Shown in pieces: positions 46,380 to 54,798 of a stretch of 64,000 nucleotides of DNA. Within the stretch, counting starts at the first letter, position 1. Each line of letters begins with the position of its first letter. The stretch is from Vibrio fortis. Lineage in GTDB: Bacteria > Pseudomonadota > Gammaproteobacteria > Enterobacterales > Vibrionaceae. The position numbers and the translations under genes were made by a program. The notes under the pieces are model-generated. The model worked only from the letters and a program-made list of their open reading frames with translations. It searched no databases and had not been told where the DNA came from. Location of the stretch: NCBI RefSeq assembly GCF_024347475.1, contig NZ_AP025488.1, forward strand, positions 434,001 through 498,000, in the 5' to 3' direction.

Positions 46380-46797
46380 AATGACTTTCCTTATGTCAAT
46401 TTATATACTTGTTTCATTAGTATTAATGGAACATCTATATATTAGCGCTGGAAGCCTAGTATCTAAGTACCAATAAAGATTGATGATTATGGTAATTAAT
46501 AAACTAAAGTATTAGAAAGCGTATAAACAAGGAAAGTACGAACGCATAAACTATTGCGAACTTTAATAGGATCGAAATAAAGTTATTGTGCCAATAAAAT
46601 TTGGTTTGGCAGTATTTTATTGCATGTTATTGTTGAAATGTTAATGATTTTAATTCCTAATAACACTATTAATTTTAATAGTGCTTAGATTATATAATTA
46701 ACTTGATATATCTTATTTTCTTAATGCCTTGTTGTCTATTTTATCTATATAACTTATTAAGTAGAATGATTTTATACATAATGATATTCATACCCAA
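46380..46797. promoter_or_regulatory. AT-rich control region upstream of the pilin gene
   Basis: No reading frame is convincing. Two palindromes stand out: TGCCAA-N11-TTGGCA (46589-46611) and the 20-bp CACTATTAA-TT-TTAATAGTG (46664-46683). They are candidates for binding of the block's LuxR-type regulators. Confidence 0.45.
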
Positions 46798-46828
46798 TAA
46801 AAAATCCCGCACAAAAGTGCAGGATTTT
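46798..46828 (-). terminator. Terminator of the CGTase-like gene
   Basis: On the minus strand a 12-bp stem (one G-U pair) between AAAATCCTGCAC and GTGCGGGATTTT, with a TTTT loop, is followed by a T run. Confidence 0.82.
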
Positions 46829-46870
46829 AGTGGTGTAGCGCCCTCTATGACATTAAGTCATCAATAGGGA

Positions 46871-48742
46871 TCAGTTTTTAGTATGTAGAACAATCACTTC
46901 ATTCTGATCAAGGTTGAATGTCGCACTGCCATTTGCAACCACGACTTGGTCGCCACCTAGTACGTTGTCGTATGTACCGTTTGCTAAACCAAGGTTGATG
47001 GCGTTGACTGAAGTAGAGTTGCCTAAGTTCATCGCTACTACAACGACATCGTCGCCTGCGTTACGTTCATAAACCAGTACATCGTTACTTATCCAACGCT
47101 CGATGTAAGCGCCTTGTTGGATTGCAAAGCTCTCTTTACGTAGTTTGCTGAGCTTTTTGATCATTTGATATGCCGGTGTTGTTTTGTCGAAACTCGGCAT
47201 CATTTCACGGTTGTATGGGTCATTACCTTGCTGACCAAACCCATTGGTTGTGAAGTTTGCTGCGTAGTGCTCAGTACCATAGTAGATACATGGAATACCA
47301 CGAGATGTCATGATCAAAGCCAAACCCAGCTCAACACGATCTTGAGCGAATGGTATACTTTGACGACCACCCCATTTGTCCTTACCTGGACCAAAGTTAG
47401 TCGCATCAGAACGCAGCACAGTAGATAGACGAGGTGCATCATGGTTATCTAAAAAGATTACCTGCCAATCACTACTTGTGAACTTCTGGTCTCTCAGTTT
47501 CATGTAGTTGTTAATAGCGTACATGCCAGTGCCGTTATGGTTCAGCAGCGCGTTTTCGATGGTATTTCTTAAACCAAAATCAAGCAGTGCAGAGCCTGAT
47601 GTGTTCGCGAAGTCGATAGACGCAAAGTTTGAACCGGTCGCATCTGCACCGGAATCCATCCATTCACCAAAGAAGTAGAAGTCTTTTCCTTGGCTCTGTT
47701 TTGCATAGGCATTGATTTGACCAGTAAAGTCTTGGATAAACTCTTTGTCCATATGCTTAACCGCATCAATACGGATAGCGTCAACGCCTAAATCAACCCA
47801 GAATTTGGCACCGTCAATGAGGTATTGACGTGCTGGGCCGTCTTTTCTTTGGTCAAAGTCGGTTAGGTTAAATAGAGTCTTGTTACGAACCGCCCATGCA
47901 TCATCCCATTCCCAGTTTTGGCCGTTAGCGGCGATTGCGCCGTTGCGGTGGTAATAGCCGCTGCTGTCGTTGTTGTAGTCGGCAAGACGAACGCCATTTT
48001 TATAAAGAGCGCCATATTCCCCTTCATCATCTGGGTTAGAGTGGTTAGGCGCATAATCCAGCACCAATTTCATGTCGTAGCTGTCCATTTTCGCTTTTAG
48101 CGCTTTAAAGTCGTCAACCGTACCTAAGTGTTCATCAACCATAAAGAAATCACGTCCCCAGTAACCGTGATAGCCAGCGCCGCCACGACTGTCTGGTACG
48201 TTAATGTTATCCGCTGGTGGCGTGATCCAAATGGCAGTGATGCCCATATCATGCAGGTAATCCAACTTTGCAGTGAGACCTTTTAAGTCGCCGCCGAAGT
48301 ACTTTTTGAAATCTGACTTGTCAGCCGAGTACATGTTGGCACCAGTGGACGTATTATTGGTTGAGTCGCCATCATGGAAGCGGTCAAGAAATACGAAGTA
48401 CATGGTTTCATCACGCATATCGAACGGAAGCTTTTCATGGACAATAACGGTGTTGGTGTCGTCGTAAAAGTTGATTTCATAGGTTTTGTTCGGATCGACA
48501 ACGTAGTTATTGATCGGGTAGTTCTCTGACCAATCACCAAAACGATCGACTTTAAAACTCGGTGGGTTATTCGCATCGCCAGTATTGAACTTCTTAACAA
48601 TTTGCCAGTGGTTCGGCTTGATCTTTACCATGGATTCGGATTGCCAATCATTGGCAGTGCCACGGAAATACGCTTGATTCCAATCTGCAGCGGCAGGTAA
48701 AGAAGCGAGCAATACTGAAAGAAGTACTATTTTGTTCTTCAT
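46871..48742 (-). CDS. Secreted cyclodextrin glucanotransferase-like enzyme (GH13)
   Basis: About 623 residues with signal peptide (cleavage after PAAA), an N-terminal beta domain (residues 20-105) resembling a carbohydrate-binding module, the GH13 barrel and a C-terminal beta domain. The catalytic triad is Asp326 (AIRIDAVKH), Glu360 (FFGEW) and Asp435 (FLDNHD). The central aromatic that favours cyclisation in CGTases is present as Tyr264 in GYYHRNG. Long runs such as GYHGYWGRDFFMVDEH and KLVLDYAPNHSN match my memory of Klebsiella CGTase, but the C-terminal CBM20 domain is absent and an N-terminal domain replaces it. ATG 48742 has AGGA eight bases upstream. It probably turns starch into cyclodextrins outside the cell. 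Confidence 0.88.
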   Translation of the reverse strand: MKNKIVLLSVLLASLPAAADWNQAYFRGTANDWQSESMVKIKPNHWQIVKKFNTGDANNPPSFKVDRFGDWSENYPINNYVVDPNKTYEINFYDDTNTVIVHEKLPFDMRDETMYFVFLDRFHDGDSTNNTSTGANMYSADKSDFKKYFGGDLKGLTAKLDYLHDMGITAIWITPPADNINVPDSRGGAGYHGYWGRDFFMVDEHLGTVDDFKALKAKMDSYDMKLVLDYAPNHSNPDDEGEYGALYKNGVRLADYNNDSSGYYHRNGAIAANGQNWEWDDAWAVRNKTLFNLTDFDQRKDGPARQYLIDGAKFWVDLGVDAIRIDAVKHMDKEFIQDFTGQINAYAKQSQGKDFYFFGEWMDSGADATGSNFASIDFANTSGSALLDFGLRNTIENALLNHNGTGMYAINNYMKLRDQKFTSSDWQVIFLDNHDAPRLSTVLRSDATNFGPGKDKWGGRQSIPFAQDRVELGLALIMTSRGIPCIYYGTEHYAANFTTNGFGQQGNDPYNREMMPSFDKTTPAYQMIKKLSKLRKESFAIQQGAYIERWISNDVLVYERNAGDDVVVVAMNLGNSTSVNAINLGLANGTYDNVLGGDQVVVANGSATFNLDQNEVIVLHTKN

Positions 48743-48900
48743 GTTATCGTCCTGTTTCACTTATTAGATAAATTTAGGGTGCACAAAGCCGATCCAGATA
48801 TTCTCTGAATTAGGCTTAATTATTGGGTTTTAATTTTTTGAAAATATAAGCCACCCCAACACATCAAATAAGAGGCAGCTTTTGTTTAGCGATTAGGCAC

Positions 48901-50022
48901 TTACAGCGTTAGGTTCTGCTCTGTTTCTGCATCGAAAATATGGCAGAAAGCAGAATCAAAATTAAAGCGAATATTCTTACCAATATCTGATGTGGATATA
49001 GTTTGGTTATTAACTCGCGCCACCACCTCATTTTCACCAATTCTGAAGTAGAGGTATTTTTCATTACCTAAGTTCTCTACAACGGTGAGTTCACCGTCGT
49101 GTACATTGATGGTCTCGTGCTCGCTTGCGAGATTGATGTGTTCCGGGCGAATCCCCAGACACACGGGTTTATCAATGTGATTAAGAAGTTTTTGTTGCTT
49201 GTCTTTTGGAATGATAATGCGCGCGCCTGGAGCGAGCTCAACATAAACATCTTCGCCCAGTTGACATAGCTTGGTGTTGATAAGGTTCATCGCAGGAGAA
49301 CCAATAAAACCAGCGACAAACTTGTTTTCTGGGTAGTTGTATAAGTTGGCTGGCGTATCCACTTGCATGATGTTGCCTTGGTTGAGAACGCAGATACGAT
49401 CGCCCAACGTTAACGCTTCTGTTTGGTCGTGCGTTACGTAGATCATGGTCGCTGGGTTGCCTTCTTCTTTCAACGATTGGTGCAACTGTGCAATCTTAAC
49501 GCGCATAGAAACACGCAGTTTGGCGTCTAAGTTAGATAAAGGTTCATCGAATAGGAAAACATCGGGCTTACGTACAATGGCACGACCTACCGCAACACGC
49601 TGACGCTGACCACCTGACATCTCTTTTGGTTTACGGTAAAGCAAGTCCGTAATCTCAAGCTTTTCAGCGGCTTCTTCAACGCGCTTTTTGATTTCGTCTT
49701 TTGGTCGCTTCTGCATTTTGAGGCCAAAAGCCATGTTGTCGAATACGGTTTTGTGCGGATAAAGGGCGTAGTTTTGAAACACCATCGCGATGCCACGATC
49801 TTTCGGAGGGAGATCATTCACCACTTTGCTGCCGATACGAATATCACCACCAGAGATGCTCTCTAGGCCCGCAATCATTCGCAAAGTTGTTGATTTTGCG
49901 CAGCCTGATGGGCCGACAAATACCATGAACTCACCTTCATGAATGTCTAGATCAATGCCATGCACAGCTTTGAAGCCATTGTCATACTCTTTTTCTACTT
50001 TGCGTAGGCTAACTGTTGCCAT
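48901..50022 (-). CDS. malK: Maltodextrin ABC transporter ATPase (MalK/UgpC type)
   Basis: The 373-residue ATPase has the Q-loop, ABC signature MSGGQRQRVAVGRA, Walker B VFLFDEPLSNLD, switch VTHDQTEA and a C-terminal TOBE-type domain starting near residue 240. Walker A reads GPSGCAKST, with Ala in place of the third Gly; this is seen in many MalK/MsmX-like proteins, so activity is expected. It is the only complete ATPase for the SBP-MalF-MalG transporter encoded on the other strand. It stands 168 bases after the lipoprotein gene, separated by a hairpin, and so may have its own promoter. Confidence 0.93.
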   Translation of the reverse strand: MATVSLRKVEKEYDNGFKAVHGIDLDIHEGEFMVFVGPSGCAKSTTLRMIAGLESISGGDIRIGSKVVNDLPPKDRGIAMVFQNYALYPHKTVFDNMAFGLKMQKRPKDEIKKRVEEAAEKLEITDLLYRKPKEMSGGQRQRVAVGRAIVRKPDVFLFDEPLSNLDAKLRVSMRVKIAQLHQSLKEEGNPATMIYVTHDQTEALTLGDRICVLNQGNIMQVDTPANLYNYPENKFVAGFIGSPAMNLINTKLCQLGEDVYVELAPGARIIIPKDKQQKLLNHIDKPVCLGIRPEHINLASEHETINVHDGELTVVENLGNEKYLYFRIGENEVVARVNNQTISTSDIGKNIRFNFDSAFCHIFDAETEQNLTL

Positions 50023-50153
50023 TTGATACTCCGCATAGGGTTATACAATCAAGTGATGTAGCATATTGATTCACATGATTTTATTAGATTAAAACTGTTG
50101 ATTCAGAAAGGCGTTTTCGGCTGACAGCGACTTGCTCAATGAACAGAGATAGA

Positions 50154-50176
50154 GAGCGAATATGGGCGATTCGCTC
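50154..50176 (-). terminator. Hairpin between the lipoprotein gene and malK
   Basis: GAGCGAAT (50154-50161) and ATTCGCTC (50169-50176) form a perfect 8-bp stem; the minus-strand tail is only moderately T-rich. Confidence 0.55.
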
Positions 50177-50190
50177 CCTCAATTTTGTAA

Positions 50191-50673
50191 TTACTTACAC
50201 GCTTTTAGCAGAGCTCGGACTGGCTTTTTGTCTTGTCCGATTTCAATGCTCCATAGGTACTTTCCATCCTCAGGAATAGCAACGGTGGTGTTCTTTGCGA
50301 AGCCGCCTCGTTTGAGCTCTTTCTCGTACCCTGCAACCATCTCTTTACCCGCCGCAGTAAACTGTGGATTCCAACTCATGGTGGCAAACTGTAAGCTGAC
50401 ATTACCGGCCTTCTCTTCACTTACGACTTGGTAGATACCGTTGCCTTTGTGAGACATTTGACGGTTTTCCATGTGCATCCATTGGCCATCAGGGAATGTA
50501 CCAACAACATAGAGTGACGGTTTAATCGGGCCACGCTCTTCAACACTTGGTAGGTTACAGTCAGCAAAAGGACCGGTAGCCATAGCTTGTGCACCTTCAG
50601 TGCTGTCTGATGTGCTAGCACATCCCATGAGTGCTGATGAGAGCAGGGCAGTAAGCAGCAAAGTACGTTTCAT
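50191..50673 (-). CDS. Lipoprotein with carbohydrate-binding-like beta domain
   Basis: The 160-residue protein has a lipobox LMGC and a mature part with LYVVGTFPDGQWMHM and FATMSWNPQFTAAGKEM, which look like an E-set/CBM48-like beta-sandwich used for glucan binding. It could be an outer-membrane lipoprotein binding maltodextrins for the porin. ATG 50673 has AAGGA eight bases upstream. It lies between the orphan TOBE gene and malK in the leftward gene series. The sugar-binding role is inferred from motif and place. Confidence 0.8.
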   Translation of the reverse strand: MKRTLLLTALLSSALMGCASTSDSTEGAQAMATGPFADCNLPSVEERGPIKPSLYVVGTFPDGQWMHMENRQMSHKGNGIYQVVSEEKAGNVSLQFATMSWNPQFTAAGKEMVAGYEKELKRGGFAKNTTVAIPEDGKYLWSIEIGQDKKPVRALLKACK

Positions 50674-50699
50674 CGTCAATTTCCTTTATCTTATTCGCG

Positions 50700-51101
50700 T
50701 TATATTGTTAAGTTTCGACTGGTTTCATAATCGAAAATATGACCAAAATAGGTATCGAAATTAATGCGAAAAGACTTTCCGATATCACTTTGGCTAATTA
50801 ATCTTTTTGTTCTGAATAGTATTTCTTTGTGACCAATGGCTAACAGGATTTCAAAGCTGTTATCGGTCTTTCTATAATCGATGAGTTGACCGTTGATGGT
50901 ATTAAGCTGCTCGTTGTCTTCTGCTAAATAGACAAAATCAGGTCGAATACCAAAATAAACTTTTTCATCGACGTATGAGGACAGGCACGCTTGCTGCTGC
51001 TCGGGTATATTCAATGATGTACCCGGTTCGAGCTCGATATACAGTTCTTTGGTATTTGATCTAATGTAAGCATCGACCATGTTCATGGCTCTGTCCGTCA
51101 T
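50700..51101 (-). CDS. Orphan TOBE domain related to the MalK C-terminus
   Basis: The 133-residue protein aligns end to end with the last 130 residues of the malK product encoded at 48901: AMNMVDAYIR against AMNLINTKLC, FGIRPDFVYLA against LGIRPEHINLA, and DIGKSFRINFDTYFGHIFD against DIGKNIRFNFDSAFCHIFD. It has no Walker or signature motifs, so it is a stand-alone regulatory/sugar-sensing domain or the remnant of a duplicated malK. The frame is open with its own start and is tightly packed between neighbours (18 and 26 bases), which favours a real, expressed gene. Confidence 0.82.
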   Translation of the reverse strand: MTDRAMNMVDAYIRSNTKELYIELEPGTSLNIPEQQQACLSSYVDEKVYFGIRPDFVYLAEDNEQLNTINGQLIDYRKTDNSFEILLAIGHKEILFRTKRLISQSDIGKSFRINFDTYFGHIFDYETSRNLTI

Positions 51102-51119
51102 TGCTAATTCTCGCTAACG

Positions 51120-52127
51120 TTACAAGCTAAACAAACGTGCGATAAACCCCTTCGATTTGGTCGGAGTCTTCGCTTTATCTGGGTTTGATTTTTTGTTTGT
51201 TAGCTTGTTGAGTGTTGCCAGGTTTTTGTAGTAGCTGCGAGCATCCTTTGCTGGGTATCCGAAGATATCGCTATGCGCAGGGAAAGAGTGGCTCACGCCT
51301 GATTTTGCTTTGATGACCGAGTTCTTTCCGATGGTTAGGTGCCCAGCGGTGCCTGCTTGACCATGCACGATCACGTTGTCTTCCAACGTGGTGTGTCCAG
51401 CGAAGCCTGTTTGCGATACCAATAGGCAATGCTGACCAATTTTACAGTCATGGCCAATTTGAACTAAGTTATCGATTTTGGTACCTCGACCAATTACGGT
51501 ATTACCGAGCGTGCCTCGGTCGATGGTGTTGTTGCATCCAATTTCTACGTCGTCTTCGATAATGACGCGGCCAATACTCTCTACGCGCTGGTATCGAGTC
51601 TGTTTACCTGTCATATATTCAAAGCTGTAGTTGCCAATGGAGTTGTTCGAATCAATCGTGACATTGTTGCCGATGATGGTGCCTTCTTTGATCACGGTAT
51701 TGGCATGGATTGCCACGTTGTCGCCAATGGTGACGCCATTCATGATCTTCACACCAGGCATAAAGTGGCAGTTGTCTCCGATTTGACAGTGCTTACCAAT
51801 GTATACATCTGGGATATCAGAGGTATTGCCTTGATCAAACAGTTGGTACTTATGCACCTTGTAAAAGCGCATCAGTTGGTTGAGTTTATCGGCATCCAAC
51901 TCATCAATAACGATTTTGGTTTTTGCCGATGACTCAAGAATCGCTCGTGGTCCAATAATCACATCCGCTAAAGTTTCAGAAATGCCTTTGAGATCGGATT
52001 TGGCAAATACAATCGCAAGCCCACCTTTTTCATCGCTTGAAACCGGACGAATCAACGATATTTCTACCGTGTTATCACCAACGATTTCTCCACCAACGAC
52101 CTGAGCTATTTCTGAAACTTTGAGCAT
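51120..52127 (-). CDS. LpxD-like N-acyltransferase paralogue
   Basis: The 335-residue protein has the LpxD layout: an N-terminal uridine-binding-like domain (about 1-105), a long hexapeptide left-handed beta-helix and a C-terminal tail rich in lysine. The catalytic histidine is present in [12 protein letters not shown] (about His226). LpxD adds the second acyl chain of lipid A precursor and normally sits in an essential cluster with lpxA and fabZ. This copy stands in a starch-uptake operon, 21 bases after the porin gene, so it is presumably a paralogue with another acceptor or a niche-specific role. Confidence 0.88.
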   Translation of the reverse strand: MLKVSEIAQVVGGEIVGDNTVEISLIRPVSSDEKGGLAIVFAKSDLKGISETLADVIIGPRAILESSAKTKIVIDELDADKLNQLMRFYKVHKYQLFDQGNTSDIPDVYIGKHCQIGDNCHFMPGVKIMNGVTIGDNVAIHANTVIKEGTIIGNNVTIDSNNSIGNYSFEYMTGKQTRYQRVESIGRVIIEDDVEIGCNNTIDRGTLGNTVIGRGTKIDNLVQIGHDCKIGQHCLLVSQTGFAGHTTLEDNVIVHGQAGTAGHLTIGKNSVIKAKSGVSHSFPAHSDIFGYPAKDARSYYKNLATLNKLTNKKSNPDKAKTPTKSKGFIARLFSL

Positions 52128-52148
52128 ATTATTCGACCTATCAATTAG

Positions 52149-53153
52149 TTAGAAGCGATATAGAGCTTGTAAGAATAGTGTGTTCTGTTCAACTACTTTT
52201 TCGTCACCAGCCAATTGTGCAGAGTTCGACGTCTCAGTATCTTTCGCCCATTCGTATTCCGCTTTCATTAGCCAGTCTTCACCCACGGCTTGTTCGTAGC
52301 CGATGGTCGCTTTACGAATGTCTTTGAAGTAGTCGTCGTTGCTGCCGATGCCGTTGGTTTCGTTTTCACCGATACGAGCTCGAACATACATGGTGCCGGC
52401 ATCATCAAAGCTGTATTGAACAATCGGTTCCACATACTTCTCAGTGAAATCGCTGACTTTAGTGCCGTTTCTCTCGTTCTCTTTGATTTGGTAGAAGAAC
52501 TCAACACCCAGCTCCCAGTTACCTAAGCGCTTGTATGGTTTGAACAGTAGGCTATAGCCTTCCTCTTTAGTTTTGCCCCACTCACTCTTATCTTCATCAT
52601 TTAGTAGATACTCGAGGTTAGAGTAGAAACCCGCACCGAAGTCATTGCTCCAGTAGGTGAGGTAAGGCCTAAAGCTATGTTCAACGGTAGTATGTCGTAA
52701 ACCGTTTGTACCCGATGTGCTGTAGATCTGACTGCGTGAGTATTCGATGTCATAAACCGTACCTACTCCCCAGCCTGAACCAAAGTTGAAGCCTTTATCA
52801 AGAGACAGTAGGTGAATGTAACCATCTTCAGTTTCGCTGTATCCCGATTGCTCTTTTTTACGATCTTCCAGCTTAAAAGCGTAAAGGGTCGAGAAGTTCC
52901 ACTTTGAGTTTCGGTAGAACAGGCTCACCACTTCATGTGTACGCGTCTGCTCAGTTATTTCAGCTGCGCCCCACAGAGCCCAGTTAGTCGTCGTTTTGTA
53001 TTCATACTCAACAGACGACCCAACATGCCCACCAAAGTTCAAAGCGTCATCAAAAAAGGTGTCTTCAGGAGCAAAGCCTCGATCGCTAGCAAAAGCAGTG
53101 GTACTCACAAGCAAGGTGTTGGCTATCACTACAGACAATAATGTTCGTTTCAC
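52149..53153 (-). CDS. OmpG-family porin
   Basis: The 334-residue outer-membrane barrel has a signal peptide (cleavage after AFA) and ends in the typical terminal phenylalanine (LYRF). Alternating aromatic beta strands and the GYEQAVGEDWLMKAEYEW segment suit the monomeric OmpG type, whose wide pore passes maltodextrins. The first gene of the leftward set, it faces the sugar-binding-protein gene across a region with two CRP-like sites. It likely fills the role that CymA has in Klebsiella. Confidence 0.88.
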   Translation of the reverse strand: MKRTLLSVVIANTLLVSTTAFASDRGFAPEDTFFDDALNFGGHVGSSVEYEYKTTTNWALWGAAEITEQTRTHEVVSLFYRNSKWNFSTLYAFKLEDRKKEQSGYSETEDGYIHLLSLDKGFNFGSGWGVGTVYDIEYSRSQIYSTSGTNGLRHTTVEHSFRPYLTYWSNDFGAGFYSNLEYLLNDEDKSEWGKTKEEGYSLLFKPYKRLGNWELGVEFFYQIKENERNGTKVSDFTEKYVEPIVQYSFDDAGTMYVRARIGENETNGIGSNDDYFKDIRKATIGYEQAVGEDWLMKAEYEWAKDTETSNSAQLAGDEKVVEQNTLFLQALYRF

Positions 53154-53281
53154 AGTATTTCCTTATTATTCCGGCATTGGATTTATTTCGATAATTCTGG
53201 CCATGAATTTAGTAGTTCACGTTGAACGCCTAATTATTGTTCTTTATTTATTTTTATTTTTCTTCCTATAGAAATTGGTTA

Positions 53282-53297
53282 TGTGATCTCGCTCACT
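53282..53297. promoter_or_regulatory. CRP-like site, leftward side
   Basis: TGTGATCTCGCTCACT matches TGTGA-N6-TCACA at nine of ten positions; 129-144 bases upstream of the porin start. Confidence 0.7.
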
Positions 53298-53444
53298 CTC
53301 ATGGGTGGATTTTATTGATCATCATCACGAATAGTATTGTTTTCATCGATATAGCTATCAGAATGAGCTTATTTCTTGCTGTTAAGCCTGATTCAGACTG
53401 GTGTTATATATAATCATGCGTATGGTTAGTAATTACGCATTTAT

Positions 53445-53460
53445 GGTGATCTAAGTCACA
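53445..53460. promoter_or_regulatory. CRP-like site, rightward side
   Basis: GGTGATCTAAGTCACA matches TGTGA-N6-TCACA at nine of ten positions; 102-117 bases upstream of the binding-protein start. Confidence 0.75.
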
Positions 53461-53561
53461 AAGGTGGTTCTGATTTGAACAAATCGTATTGACTTGTTTA
53501 GGGCGAGATATAACCTAGTAGTATCTTATGGACTACTAAATTTAACTTGTGCGGTGTGAGT

Positions 53562-54788
53562 ATGAAAGAAAAGCTATTTAGAACAACGCTATTGGCCTCG
53601 CTATTGATGTCTGGGTTGGCTAGCGCTGAAGAGATAACACCAGAGAAGGGTGCCGAACTACTCATTTGGACGGATAAAACGACCGTTGAATACATGGAGT
53701 ATGCAGCAGACTCTTTTAATCAAGAGTTCGGTTACGATGTCGACTTTTCGTTTCGTGGACTCGCACCTATCGATTCTGCTTCTCGTTTAATTCAGGACGG
53801 TGGCTCAGCTCGAGTGGCTGATGTGGCAGAAATTGAGCACGATTTGCTGGGACGTTTGGTTGTTGCGGGTGGGGCCATGGAGAACCTGGTTTCTTCAGAG
53901 CGCATTGATAGCACGTTTATGCAAAATGCCATCAGCGCTTCTAAGTCTGAAGGTGTGAGCTATGGTTTTCCTGTTAGCTTTGCCACTACAGCACTTTTCT
54001 ATAACAAAGACTTGCTTCCGAAAGCTCCAGAGAGTTTTGAGGAGATTATTGAGTTTTCGAAATCATTCAATAATAAGCAAGAACACAAGTATGCATTGCT
54101 TTGGGATATCCAAAACTACTACGAGTCGCGCATGTTTGTAACTTTGTATGGTGCGTACGAGTTTGGTAATAACGGCACCGACGCGAAAGATATCGGCATT
54201 GACTCAGAGGAAGCTCAAAAAGGGTTAGAGGCAATGAAAAGCCTTCGCGTAGCAAACAGTTCTAACCCAATTGATATGCGCAACCCGCAAGTTCGCCGCG
54301 GCCTTTTTGGTGAGGGTAAAGTAGCAGCGATTATTGATGGCCCATGGGCGATTCAAGGTTACAAAGATTCTGGTGTGAATTTTGGTGTTGTACCAATGCC
54401 AAAACTGGAAGGCCAACAGCCACGTACCTTCTCAACCGTTCGACTTGCAGTGGTCTCTTCTTACACCGAGTATCCAAAAGCGGCTCAATTGTTTGCCGAC
54501 TACCTATCAACAGAAACCATGCTGAAGAAGCGTTACCAAATGACTCAATCGATTCCACCCGTTCAATCGGTGATGGAAGAGATCATTGTTAATGCGGATG
54601 AAGCGACTTACGCGATCATCACTCAAGGTTTCTACTCTGATGCGATGCCTTCATTACCGGAGATGGGCTTTATTTGGTCACCAATGGCCAGCGCAATTAC
54701 CGACTTGTGGGTAAATGATAAGTCACCAAAAGCTGTTCTTGACCGCGCTCGTTCAATTATTGCTGAACAGATTGAACTACAAGAGTAG
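53562..54788 (+). CDS. Maltodextrin/cyclodextrin-binding protein
   Basis: The 408-residue protein has a signal peptide (MKEKLFRTTLLASLLMSGLA, cleavage near ASA) and the fold of MalE-type solute-binding proteins: ELLIWTDKTTVEYME, SFATTALFYNKDLLPKAP and IIDGPWAIQGYKDSGVN. It would deliver linear or cyclic maltodextrins to the MalF/MalG-type permeases that follow after 10 bases. ATG 53562 is used; a TTG five codons earlier is unlikely. Related in place to CymE of Klebsiella. Confidence 0.92.
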   Translation: MKEKLFRTTLLASLLMSGLASAEEITPEKGAELLIWTDKTTVEYMEYAADSFNQEFGYDVDFSFRGLAPIDSASRLIQDGGSARVADVAEIEHDLLGRLVVAGGAMENLVSSERIDSTFMQNAISASKSEGVSYGFPVSFATTALFYNKDLLPKAPESFEEIIEFSKSFNNKQEHKYALLWDIQNYYESRMFVTLYGAYEFGNNGTDAKDIGIDSEEAQKGLEAMKSLRVANSSNPIDMRNPQVRRGLFGEGKVAAIIDGPWAIQGYKDSGVNFGVVPMPKLEGQQPRTFSTVRLAVVSSYTEYPKAAQLFADYLSTETMLKKRYQMTQSIPPVQSVMEEIIVNADEATYAIITQGFYSDAMPSLPEMGFIWSPMASAITDLWVNDKSPKAVLDRARSIIAEQIELQE

Positions 54789-54798
54789 AAGAGGACCT

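Larger units (their letters stand above)
53154..53561. promoter_or_regulatory. Divergent control region of the cyclodextrin island
   Basis: It holds the promoters of the leftward and rightward gene sets and two CRP-like sites (listed separately). No reading frame is convincing. Confidence 0.6.

Noticed and set aside
49850..49920. Inactive MalK because Walker A reads GPSGCAKST
   Set aside because: The Lys and Ser are present and this Ala variant is common in MalK/MsmX-like ATPases as far as I recall.
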